Shown piece after piece: positions 21,801 through 35,100 of a stretch of DNA of 64,000 nt. Position 1 is the stretch's first letter. Every line of letters starts with the position of its first letter. Position numbers and translations under genes: made by a program. The notes beneath the pieces are model-generated. The model made no database searches, was not told the DNA's origin, and saw only the letters and a program-made list of their open reading frames with translations. Source of the stretch: Gambelia wislizenii (lineage: Eukaryota; Chordata; Lepidosauria; Squamata; Crotaphytidae); the NCBI GenBank assembly GCA_030847615.1, contig JAUMIR010000004.1, forward strand, positions 83,111,001 through 83,175,000, in the 5' to 3' direction.

Positions 21801-23152
21801 GGACATGGAGCAATCAACTCAGACTACAGGAAAAGAGAATCCACCTAAACATTAGGAAGAACTTCCTGACAGTAAGAGCTGTTCGGAAGTGGAATATACT
21901 GCTGCCTTGGAGTGTGGTGGAGTCTCCGTCTTTGGCTTTTTTTAAAACATAGGTTGGATGGCCATCTGTCAGGAATGCTTGGATTGTGTGTTCCTGCAGG
22001 GCAGAAGCCGATTGGACGGGGTGGCTGTTGGGGTCCCTTCCAGCCCTATGATTCTAGGCTGCATTTAGAGCCTGGGAAAGTTACTCTTGGATTTCACCTC
22101 CCAGAATCATCCTGCCAGCATCCTTCTCAAGGTCTGGTTGCATCGTTCCTTTTCCAGCATTCTCTAGCCCAGTGGTTCTTAACTTGGGGTCCGCAATGTC
22201 GTCACAGGGGGTCCACAGAGGCTTGAAGGCTGCTTGGCCCACCTCCTCCCTGTAGTGGAGCAGCCACGTGATAGGAACGAAGGCAAAGGCTGGCTGGCTT
22301 GGCCTGCACATTGCCATTCAATCCACTCCAGCCACAAACTTGCAGGAAGAAGCAAGAGTGTCTCTGAGGGAAAGTTTAATGGATGGTGTAATTGTATTGC
22401 TGTTGTTGTTAGCTATTATTATTAGCTATTATTATTAGGGTTTTAAATCTTGAGTTAAGTCTTGGAGCAACAGAAGATATTTAAAGGGGGTCCCTGGTTA
22501 AAAAAAAAAGGTTAAGGACCACTGCTCTAGGCCAATGCCTCTCACATAACACTAATGTGATACTGGTGTTTTAGTGACAACAATAAAAACATTGTTCCCA
22601 GTAATATTACTCCAATTTTTTCTTTATATTCTTTATATTCTTCTGTTAAAAGAGCTAGAGTGTTGTAGGCGTTTCAGCATTGCCCTATGACTATGGAGAC
22701 CAGGGTTTGAATCCTTACTCAGCCATGAATACCCACTGGCTGACCTTGGGCAAGTCACACTCTCTCAGCCTCAAAGGAAGGCAAAGGCAGACCCCCTTTG
22801 AACAAACCTTCCCTAGAAAACCCCATGGTAGGTTGGCCTTAGTCAGAAATGATCTTGAAGGCACATGGGCAAACACACACAGATTTCTTTTGCAGGTTGA
22901 ACTCAGTTGGCAGCAAGGGGAGGAAGCTGAAGAAGACCAAGGGGAAAAGGGAGGGGAGAGAAACCAGGACGTGTTAAGAGCAGCTGGAAAGAAGGGCTGG
23001 AGGGGATCTATGTGCAAGGAAGGAAAGGAAAGAAAGAAAGAAAGCCCTTTCTGAGGGAGACAACCCTCAAATTCCCTGTCTCTCTCTCTCACACACACTC
23101 ACCCTCTCCGATGTGCCTCTCCCTCCAGCTTCTGCCATGGAGGGCTGCTGTT

Positions 23153-23185
<33 letters not shown>

Positions 23186-26100
23186 AGTTTTGGAGAGGCT
23201 GTTTTGGTTTTTGGTTTTTAAAAGCCAGCCGGAGGTTTTTGGAGGAGGAGGGTAAGAGGGGGCTCCTCCCGGCTGTCTCCTGGCTGTCTCCTTCGTCAGA
23301 TTAAGGAGGCCAACACGGGGCCCTCTCTTGACCTTGGGGCCCCCTCTTGACCTCGGGCCCCCCTGCCAATGCTGATTTGGCAGACAGGTTAAACCGGCCC
23401 TGATTACAGCAGTACTGAGACTCCTGGAGGACCCAGAGGATCTCAGTGCTAATGTCATCATTTCACATCTAGCTATAGGGATGTGGCCAGATGCCTTTCC
23501 GATCCTGCCTGCTTGCCATGAAGCGTGGAGTGGGTGTTGGGGGCAGCTTCAAGTTGGGAGTGTAAGTTTATAGTAAATTGGGGAGAAGCTTTGGGCACTG
23601 CAGAGGGAGATAGCTGGTAAAAACTCCTGTAGTGCCTGAAAAAGAACATCCACATGTTAAAGGAGCACTTAGTATGTTCCTAACAATTCTGGCCGATCTA
23701 TGTCTACGGGGATGAAGCCAGATGCTTCTCTTTCCCATGAGGCATGGAATGGCCACATGGAGCACTTCAAAGCCTGTTTAGTAAGTAAGTGTGTGTGTGT
23801 TTGGGCTTTGGGCACTGCAGAGGGAGGGAGGGGATACCAACTTCCATAATATCCAAAAAAGTATACCTGTACCTGTAAGGGAAACTTAACACATGCATAT
23901 GTTCTGAATAGGATGCCACTCAGAATTTTAGAATATACACATAATTCAGAAACCCCAAGTAACAGTGTGTTCTGAAGTCTGGGACAGGTTAGGTATGTAA
24001 GGTGTGTGTGTTAGCTATAGGGAATATGGTCAGAATCCTGTACAGTCCTTATGTATACATAAACATGCTAGTTACGGTGTGCGATACAGCTTTTGCCTCA
24101 GTGTGTGCTTGCAAAAGCTGTATCACACAGTGCTATGCACTAAATCCCTCCCCCCTCCCCCCGCCACTTACTAGGCAGCAGCCACTGCAATTGATGGGGG
24201 TCTGTATCACTCGGGAAACAGCTGGCTGGCATTCTACATTTCTGCCATGAGCGATCCCCACTGTGATCTCTGCTTTAAAAGATCCAGCTTGCAACAAGTC
24301 AAATTGACTTGCAACAAGTGAACACAGTAATTGAGGCCAGCCAAGCTTTTCTGGTAACTGAGGCAGAAAACCCCTAGAACAGCTCTCCCTTGACAGTTAA
24401 ACTTAGAATAGTAGCACATATCTGCAGTGTTCCTATGTTGTACTCGCATATTGCTACCCTCCCCATCTTTAGCCAAGCCCATTTCTATGGCTTCAAAATC
24501 CAGGGGCCTAAAACCTCACCTTGAATTGTCAGAAGTTGCCTTCTTTGGAACCCGGCTGTTCTGGGAAAGGCTAGATGGGGCTCTCTGCTGAAATGCACAA
24601 GCTTTAAGAAGTGAGGAGAAAAAGAAAGTAAATAGAGATCAACATTGCTTACTGTACATAGAAGGCAGTCAGTGTGGCCAGAACTACTGTATTATGAATG
24701 AAAAAGAATCAGAAATGTGCATTTCTGGCTTTCCTGGGACTTCAGCTGCACTGAAATGGCCAAACCTTCTTTTCATTAGAAGTTGAGCTGAAAGAACTGA
24801 ATCCAAATTAGAAATCATAGCCCTCTGCATTATCCATCTAGCCAGGGCATTCTGGAACTTTTAGTAAAAAAACAAACAAAACAACAACAATAACAAAACA
24901 ACTTTCCCAAGCTCTGGTCCTTGTGGCTAGATCTCTACAGAAAATAAAAATGCTTCTTTTTAAGACATCTTCTTACAGCCCAGCCACTAAGATACAAACA
25001 GAGAGTATGATTTGTCAACTAGATAAGACTAATTAAATTAGAAACATTGATCTACAGGGATGATTCATCATTCAATAAAATATTCAGTTGGTCTACATTG
25101 TTCAGGAACAACCAATAGGATGTAGGGCAAAGTTGAAGGGAAGGTGAACCCCATCTAACATAAATAAATCAGTACTCAAGACTACACAATTGCTTATGTT
25201 ACTGTTTTTCAACCCCTCACAATACCCCCCTGATTTCTCCTACAATTTAAATCATTTCTAACTTGCATCATTCTGAGTAGTCAGGGATCATAAGTTTCCA
25301 GTCCTTCTAAATAAGTGTTCTAGAGTTTGAAAAGTATACATTGGAAAAACCAATTCCCTGCTCAGCTTGTAGTCCTGTCCTGACTATGCCTAGCTCCCTC
25401 CACCCTATTTATATCTTGCTTTCTATACTCCTACTCCTGATAACTGTACTGTAGAGAATAAATTTCAGTTGGGCAGCCATCAGAAACTTCAATCTGCCAA
25501 GCAGAACCCAGTGATTGCATCTGTGTCCTACATACAGTATTTCTGAATATGTATACAAATTGGGTAGCTTTTTCAACGGCAACTAGTAGGTCACCTAGTA
25601 TTTCGTTGCTTCAGCCAGAGTTCTGCATAACACCAGCACACATAGGCCTCAATTCAACATCCTCTCAATATAGCATAAAGGCCTGCATGGGGACCTTAAG
25701 GTACGACGACCCATATACCACTGCCTTACTGTAAAGCCCTGAAGCTGCCTCACACAGGCATTCTGTGCTTCAATGTGAGCAGGTTGGATTGAAGGAGGTC
25801 TGGTTACCCCTCTCATAACTGGATGCACAATGATGACATCAGTGCTGATATCCACGGAGGTCCCTCAGAGGACTCAATGTTTCTGTAATCATTGTGTATC
25901 TGGCTTAGGGAAGGTGGTGGGGTGGGATTGCCAGACTCTTCTCCAATCCTGCCTGTTCATGCTAAAGCACAGAATGTTTGTATGAGACAGCTTTGGGGCT
26001 TTAAAGCAGGTCAGGAGGTGAGTTTTGGGTGCTGTGCAAAGAGGACAAGAATACAAACCCCACAGCACCCAAAAATCAGATCCACATGTGCAAAGGACAC

Positions 26101-29100
26101 ATATCCATGTGGATATCCCAACCTGAACTCTGGCCATAGAATTTTCAAAGCACTAAAAGTAAAGGAACAACCTTTGAGATGACGGACCTAAGGTTTCTCT
26201 AGAATGGCTACAAAGGACTTTTATCTTTGGCAGTAGGGCATTCTTGTATTCCACTCCCAAACAGGTTTACTAGAAACTGAGTCTCACTACATTCAGTAGG
26301 ATTCATGCTCTAGGAAGTCAGTGCTTACAAATGGAACTTTACAGAGCAATTCTACTAGGTGCAATGGGGAAATTAAAAAAAAAAAAACTTGCATTTTCCA
26401 AAGCCCTTGGCATCAGAAGGTAGGAAGAGGGGAAGTAGTAGTTTTCTCCCTTGCTCTTTGTGAGCACATATACGTTCATGTACACACAGACTTGCTTTCC
26501 CTTTTATTGCCGCTAATGGGAAGGAATTATGTATACTAGCTCCAAGGCTGGTGTACTTTTTCCTACACAATAAGGATGTGTCTAGGGACTAGGAAGGCTT
26601 TGGATCTCACAATTCAAATCTTCCCCTAGTCTTCCCACTACATGCCTCCTCCTTTCTGCCTGTCACCAGTGTCAGGAAGATAAGGGACTTGGAGATGAGA
26701 TCTCCCCCATCCAAGGTCAGATCCCTCTCTGTCCTCCACAGATGAGTATTCAGTTGATCCTATGGCTCAGCTTCCCAGAGGACTGTAACCTTCGTATTAC
26801 AGCAATCTCAGAGAAAGCCTCCTCAAGTGCCCTCAATCTATGCCTAATCTGTATCTGATACTGCAAGGCTCAGGTTTGCCAGTGTCACAAGTGACATATC
26901 ATGACTTCACAGAGACTGGAAACAAAACGGGGGGGGGGGGATTCTAATCCAAAGGCAAACCATTGCACCAGTCCAGTATGTTCAAGTACTGCTTTCTTTC
27001 TCATACCATCCCACTAAAGGGCAACATATGGCTCATGGGTTGCATACTCCCATACTGTGGGCCCCAGAATCCCCCCTTCCCATTTTATATAAAACCTAGA
27101 GAATCATGCCTCTGGAAGAATTCATCTTCAAAGCCAAGCCTCTACTCCCATGTGCCTTGTTTTACAAGGAAAAGGGTTTTCTTCAGAGCAAGTTGGAAGT
27201 ATAGTTCTAATCACTTTACATTTGGCGGGGGGAGGGATGGTATGGCTTATAGAGTATTGGATATCACAAGACAAAATTGGCCCCAGTTTTGCAGAAGTTG
27301 CCTACTCCTGTACTAAATGCTTTGGTTGAATTTGCAGCCCTGGGCTAGAGTAGATGCCACGATGCACAGTGTTTTTAACCATCTGCCCGAAGGTTTCCCC
27401 ACATCAAAAAATCCTGCATGTGTGGAAAGTCAGCATGCTACAAAGAAGGGTTCCACATACCTATGGATATTTGTTTTTTAACTTCAGCCTGCATTCATAC
27501 AAACAAAAAATAACATATTTCCCTGTATGTAAAAGGCTAGTAGTTCCCCTCTTCACCCTGTTCTTCCAGGAGGAAATAAACTGTGCTTTTTCCAAGTGTT
27601 TGAACCAGCTCTTGGTTACATTCCTTCATAAAGCAGGGAAGGCCCTGTATGTGGATTGCAATTCCCAGCATTCTTCACTATTGGCTATGCTGTCTAATGC
27701 TGCTGGGACTTGCAGTCCAACAACATTTGGAAAACCAGTCAATTGCCACCCTGCCAAAGCATTAAGATAAAAAAAAATAGTAATGTACAGAAAAATGTAC
27801 TGCACTGAGTCATATATCAAGTGTTTCTTCCATCTTAAATTACTTACGGAGTTATGAGTTATTTTTAATCAGAAAATGCCATATTTTATGTTATAGATGA
27901 GGACAATATCATAAGGAACTGCTAGTGGATTTGCTCTGCTTTGAAGACCTGTCTGATACTATTGCTCTGCCCTCCTTTACCGAGAACTGAGGGTGTAAAC
28001 AAGAGAGCTGGAAAAGTCTGGCCCCTAAAGCACCCAGTAGTCCCCCTGCTAGGTCCCATGGACCCCTTCTAATTATTATTTTTTTTTGCACAATTTTCCA
28101 TCCCCAAACTCCCCTGAACTGAGTGCAGATACAATGGTTTGCCTTCTCCCTGAAATCCCCTGAAACCCTTACCCTTTTTTTTTCATAGCCACTCTTCACT
28201 TGAAAATGAAGACTGAAATATATCAGTTTCTGGTGTGCTGAGACACACCAGTGCACCCTCTGGGGGCCAGAATTGGCATTGCCCCTCATGCAGTTGCTCA
28301 TTCCTGATGTAAACAAATAGGATCCCTCTTAGCAAATCCCTGTGTACTCTTACCTTTCTTCCTAGCAGGAGCTGGGACTGAAGATTCCTTCCCACCAGGC
28401 ACTCTCAAATTCAACAGCTGGAGCTGACTAGGCCTCCCTGAAACTGCCTCTGTAGGCCTGCCTGAAGCTGCCATACAGGTGGCTGCTTTTGGGACTGGGA
28501 GTCGGCTCACAAGTGGAGACACAGTAGAACGGCTGCTTTGCACCTGACATGAGCCTCTATGAGGCTTGGAGACGGCTTGTAACTGGGGGCCCTCACCTCC
28601 CATGGTTTTAGACTGATCTGAGGAGAAAAAGAAAGAAAGAAGTTCACTGGCAAATCATTAAAATGCTTCCAGGCAGAAGAACCTCCCAAAGGAGGGTATC
28701 AGTTTGGCCAACCTGGAATTGAAGGCATAAACAAACATGCAGGGAAGGGCAACCAAATGATGAGACCTATAAAGGGTTTGACAAGGTTCCTCTCACCAAG
28801 GGCTATGAAGGAAACATAGCAGTCATACAAAAAGAAACTTGGTCCTCTCATTTTAAAAAACAACAACCAAGAAACAAATCCAGAGGATTTTCACCATGAA
28901 AGGAAGTGAGATGTGGAAGCCTTTTAAGGAATTCCACCAAAACTGATACCATTGAATGAACTTCAGAGTTGGTGGGGTGGCAGAGTATGTAAATCGGGAT
29001 GGGCAAATTATGGTCTTTTAGATATTATTGAAGTGCAGCTCCCACCAGTGCTAACCACCAAAGTCAATAGTGAGAGGTGGTAGGAGTTGTGGTCCAACAT

Positions 29101-32100
29101 CATGTGGATGGCCAAGAACTGCCTACCCTGATGTAAATGTAGGATTGGAAAGCCCAGGAAAAAAACATTGGAAAAATTCAGGCTGGACAACTTTCCCCCA
29201 GGGGGCGGGCTACAAGCAGAGGAAGAGGTTTTTGGCTTGTGCCTTCACATCTGTTGGCAAGTAAAAACCTACTTTATGCACACTCCATGTCTCTAGTGCA
29301 GTGGTTCTTAAACTTTTCTTTACGAAGGACCCCCTTTAAATATCTTTTGTTGCATGGACCCCCCTAGACTCAAGACCCCCCTCAAGATTTAAAATCCTAA
29401 CACCAGTAACAATAATAATACAATTACACCATTCATTAAACCTTCCCTAAGAGGCACTGGAGGAGGAGAGAAGACCTTTCTCCCGCTTCTTCCTGAAAGT
29501 TTGTGGCTGGATTAGATTGAATGGCAATGTGCTGGCCAAGCCATGTACTGTCCCCTGTTTATGCGGGATCAGCACTTGCGGTGCCACCTAACGGCAGTCA
29601 GGGAAAAAGTTCTCTTTGGAGGACCATAGAGTCATGGTGAAGGTGATCTCTCTATGCACCTGGAGGTCCTCTAGCACAACTCTACGGTCAACTTCTGTCA
29701 GAAATTGACCACAGAGTTGTGCCACATGCCTAGAGAGGCATCCTCTCTGGACATTTTTAAGGTCCTTCAGCATAATTCTATTGCCATTTGCTATTATCCA
29801 TGGCTTCAAGTAACCATGGTAAGTCCAAGAACATATCCCCCATGGATACGGGGTAGGGGGGCACCTTTCATCTGGAAAATATTGTTTTCAAGCTCTGACT
29901 CTGACACACACCAAACACCAACTTTGTATCTACAGAGATGCAAACTGAATTAACTGTAACCAGTAAAGAAAGACACAAAAGTAACAGAAGAATGACTAAA
30001 GAAAATAGCAGCTTTCTGAAACATTGAAAAGAAGCCACCAGGGCATGTAGCCTTTATTTCTACAGTCCTGGAAATAATTCTGCAATATACCATATGATAA
30101 TATAATGTTCATCCGCTCAGAAAAGGATATTTCGATGGAGAGAAAGTACAGAAAAGGATTTAAAGAAGTCTCTCTCCTACAAAGAAAAGCATTCAAGATC
30201 TGAGTTTTTCACTTTACAGAGACATGGAAAAGACAAAAGGAGAAAAAAAAGTTTTTATTGAATTACGAGTTCACCATCACTATAAATGAAAATAAATTAT
30301 TGTCTAAAATTACTAAAAACTGGGGTGGGTTAGGGGAGGTCATTAATGACAGTGGTTTGGGAGCAAACTTAAGTCCTATTGCAGCAAACCCATTAAAATC
30401 AATAGGACTTCAGCAAGTCATCATCATCTAACCTTTTTATTCATTATGGAACATTGGGGCGGCAGGGGAACAGGAGTTATTCTTTATGCATCAAATGATC
30501 AAGGACAGCTTTTATGAAGGCTAACAGAGGGGAATGCCCTGCAAATCCCAAACTACCACCTTCACCCAAGTACTATTTCCATGGCTAGGGCCCCACAATT
30601 CTGCTTAGCCTGAGAAAGAGTGTGAGGTGGGGGTTTTTAATGCAGTGTTGAGCATGCATATTGTTGTACTATATATTGTTTGTACTAGCAAGTCCTGACT
30701 AGAAGGGCATTTTCTCTCTTTGCTTATATTTGACCAAAAACCAGCTCTTTCATAAACTCTCTAGGAACCCAGAAAAATAGATCTATGAGGCATGGTGAAG
30801 GGTCACCCCAAAGCCAATAATCATCTCCCTACCTCCCTGAGAAACTGGGTCCTCGTTCTTTCTAGATGGCTAGCTGCCAAAGTGCTCTTTGCACATGAGG
30901 GAGAAAGGTTAGGTAGCACTACTTGTTAAACTTTGACTTTTAGCCCCCCCACCATGTAATCTGCCCACAGTAAGTCAGTCTGGGCATAGGGGACTGGGTA
31001 TGGCTCCCAACAGTGGGGAAGGAGAATGAGGATTTAAAGTGGGGTGTGAGAGAACCCCCCACTCCTCAAACCTTGTCCTGCATCCAGGTTATATTAGCTT
31101 AAGTTATCTTGCCCTATTCTCTGCTTTTCCTTGCTGGTAGAAGAGACAAAGGAGGGGTGAAGGGTTTATTTGGCTTTGCCATTGCATCAGGAAGAGACCA
31201 GCCAGCAGCAAGGATGAGAAGGGCTCTATGTGTACACCAGTAAATCAAATCAATACACTGTTCTGCCCCCACCCCTCAAGGGTAACTGTGATCCCAGAAT
31301 TTTCTTATTTCCATTTATTTCCTTGTCAGGGTAAAGTGAACACTGCAAAAGAAACATTGCAAAACACAAACAAAAACTGCACACCTCTAGTAAGAGGAAA
31401 AACCCACAAAAATTTACACTACAGTCCTATATATGTTAACTCATTGTGTCCCATTATGTTGAGCAGTGATTCTTCCCATTAAATGTGCCTAAGGACTGCA
31501 GCCTTAACAAGTTTTGAAAGGGGGAGGGGAAAAGATTTCAGCATTCTGTGGAAGCCACAATACAAATGGATGGAGAATAGTTTTTGATGTCTTTATGTGG
31601 ACTGTGGCTGACAGTGACTGTATTATAGGGTTTTCGTGGGAAGATTTACTCAGAGGTTTGTTATTGCCTTCTTCTTGGGCTGAGAGAGTGTGACTTGCTC
31701 AAGATCTCCACAGCTAAGTAAGGATTCAGACTCTGATCTCTTGGGATCCTAGTCCCCACCAAAATGCTAATTCGTCAGGATACCAAAAAAATCCCAACAC
31801 AAAACCCAACCTGGATTTCATTTCCTGTCCTTTAAGGACTGGGTATCCAGTAAACATTCAAAGAAACCTGGGCCATAATGGACTCATAGTCAATACCAAC
31901 AAAGCAATTCTTATGTCAGATTCTTCTTTCTGGGAGTTGAGGGAGACTAAATTAAAATATTGTCTGTGTCAACTTACATGCATTTATCTTCCGGAGAGGT
32001 ACTGCCTTTTCTGGAGTAGCAAGAGACTTCTTCAGAGGTCTGGTTTCAGATCGGTAAAGCTTGGGATCTGGTTTTCCCTTCACATGTGCAACAGGTGTTG

Positions 32101-35100
32101 TACCTTTCCTGAACGACTCCTTGTGGCTCAGCTAATTCAGCAAGAGTGGAAAAGAAAATCAAATTGTACCATTGTACATCTCCTGCTAGGGTATCTCAAG
32201 AGCAACCATAGCTTCTGAACTTTCTGAAACTTTAAAAGGCAGGCTCCTGCAGAGTATGGCTTCATAGCCTAAGGACAACAGAATGCCTGCACAGAAGTGA
32301 ACTGCAGCAAGTGTGCATTTACAGTCATGAGCCTTCTTTTGAATTGTCCATTCATGGCCTATGTTCACATGTACAGAGGGAAACAGTGGCAGGTATTCCT
32401 GCAGATGTTATCCTGGGGCCCTCCCTAGATGCCAAATCTGGTCCTCAGTGTTTCCCACAGCTGGCCATGCTCCCTTCCCAATGACATCATAATTTGTGGT
32501 TTCCTAGATTTTGCATGGTTTTCTTTCCCATTTTGAAAGGTTGAAATGCCCCTACTGAGGCTTAGCTACTGGCATTAAAAATATTAAGCTAGAATAGGCA
32601 GGGGCCCTCCCCACCACTACAATGTGCCTCACTGAAAGAGGTTCTGCAGCCTTTGTCTGGAGGGCCTTTCTGTAATATCCACGCAGTCTTTAGGGACTGA
32701 AGTACATCCCATCTCTGTCCCTTCTACTGTGTTCCTTTTTAGCTGTCACTACAAGAAATACCTGTGGCTCTTTAAAGGGACCATCTTTGCCAGCAGTTCC
32801 TTCTGTCTTCCTGTTGGTTCGAGGGAGGGGCCTCAAATATACTGGGGACTGCTGACGCAGCGCAGCATCAGGGCCGGAAAGCGGAGGTGGTATCTCTTTC
32901 CTGCTGCTTTTACTGGTTGCTTGAGGCTTAACATAGAAGAAGCATAGCAGGTAGAGATGAGCCCAGCCAATTTACGTTACATTCTCTTCTCCAACAGAAG
33001 GCCATCAAAGCAGCTTGCAGGCAATTAAAACATAATACCAACTTCAAATAACATCAGTTAAAATATTATACAACTGGACAATAGTCACATAAATAAATAC
33101 AATAAGCAGGCAGATTCAATAAAACTCAAAACTAAGAGAGCCTGAGGGAACAGAAGGTTTTAACCAATCATCTGAAGAAGAGGAAGAGGAAGAGCTGGCC
33201 TGTAGAACATATTTCAGCAGGAAGCTCCATAGAGTAGTAGCCATCACTCAAAAAGCATAGTTTCTATTTGAGAGCAAGCTTGCTCACAAGCATCCAAGGA
33301 AAAGGTCTTCAAGTGATTAGACATTCTCCTTTATGTGCCTTCAGCCTATATTAACACTTGTGTGTTCCATAAGGAGGTTCCCATACAAGCTAGCCAAGGA
33401 CTGTGTAAGGAGGGGGGCAGACATTTGTGCACCTTCTTGCCCTCTATGCAGTCACTGTCTGAGGTAGGCAATGAAAGTGGCAACCAGCTACCTACACCTT
33501 GATAAATGTACATACACCTACATTTAAACAAGAGAAACTGTGGTGTAGTGTTTTGAGGGTTGGACTACAACTCTGGAGACCAGTAGGGTTCAAAACCCCA
33601 CTTTGCAATGGGAACCCACTGGATGACCTTGAACACATCACACTCTCTCAGTCTCAGGAAGAGGCAAAGGCAAATCCTCTCTTAACAAATCTTGCTAAGA
33701 AAACCTCTGACAGGTTTGGCTTAGGGTTGCCATAAGTCGGAAATGACTTGAAAGTACACAGCAACAAACATGTATAGATCCTTCAACCACCCTCCAAACC
33801 AAGGTATGGAGGAAAGCTCTGGGTGTCCAAAAATCCCTAGACTGAGGCTGAGTGAAATCAGCCTAGACTTCAGAAAAAGTGATACATGCTCTTTCAAGAG
33901 GAAAACATAATCCTTTCTTTTAATTCTGAAGATATTTGTCAGAGAAAGCTCATAAGATACTAAGACTTGCGGTCTGTTAAACTGGAGAACATAGACTCAG
34001 AGAGCAAAAGAATAATGCAGCCTTCCCCAAGCTGGCATGTGTTGGACTACATCTCCCACAGTCTCTAGCCATTATTGGCCATGCTGGCTGGGATTAATGG
34101 GATATAGAGTCAACCTATCTGGGGGCACCTGGTTGAGGAAGGCTGATGCAGTCGATATTGATGGCTTTAAAATCGAAGAGACCTAAGTATAGCAGCAAGT
34201 TAAAAGAAAGGATAAGGGTGGGGTGAGCATATTCTCTAGCAGTACCATAGGAAAGGCACTATTTTAGCCCCACAATCTACACAATAATACTGACCAATTT
34301 TTACAGGGCTGGAGAAAATATTAACAAAGAACATAGCACTATAAACAGAGAAATACTAACTACAGTTGGCCCTCCACATTCGCTGAGGTTAGGGGCACAG
34401 GACCCCTGCAAAAGTGGGAAAACTGTTCCAGGGATGGGAATTCTATGGCTCACAGCCCATATACAGTCTCTAGCTCCCTCCTTTCTAGCTGGGATATTTC
34501 TGCTCTTCAACACCTCCAAGAGGAGTAATTTTGCCTTTTTAAAAAAGTGCACCCTCACACACACACACACTTTACTTTGCCTCCTAACCACACCATGAGA
34601 GTTTATAAAATGCTAAGTGTGCTTCTAGCCACTTCCAGTTGGGAGTGCATGCAGTTTTTTGTCTGCTCCTGCTCCCAGGACTCATGCATCCTGGGGCCAA
34701 AAACATGCCCCCACAACCTTCATCCACTTCTACTCTTTCAATAGTTTGGAGGAACTGTAATGTATGGACCAAAGCATGAATCCAACCCAATGTAGCTTGC
34801 TATGTGAAACTCCCAGTTTACCGCCCAAGCCATATCCAAGGATAAACAACACATGCATGCTCAGGATAAGAACCAGGATTAAAGACAAAACTGTCCTGCA
34901 GTCAAACATTATGTTCAAACACAATGTATATGGATGCCATTCCAGTCATTGTACCTTCTTAGTGCCCGATTTCATCACTGCTGAGGCCTTGAGTGACTGA
35001 CTGGGTCCAGACTTCTTAGACAGCTGGTCCTCAGCACTGTAGGTCTTAGATTTATTTTGGAGTTTCTTGGAACTAGGCAATTCAACGCTGCAGGAAGCCA

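Larger units (their letters stand above)
20984..23402. mobile_element. hAT-like DNA transposon, 2.4 kb, with nested elements
   Basis: The ends are cagggccggtttaag and its mirror ttaaaccggccctg. Both flanks carry ATTACAGC (20976-20983 and 23403-23410), an 8-bp target duplication diagnostic of the hAT superfamily. It was inserted into an older foldback repeat. No transposase was recognised. Inside are a pogo-like MITE, a CR1 fragment, a smaller hAT MITE and a Sauria-type SINE, so its own sequence is mainly the two GC-rich ends. Confidence 0.82.
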
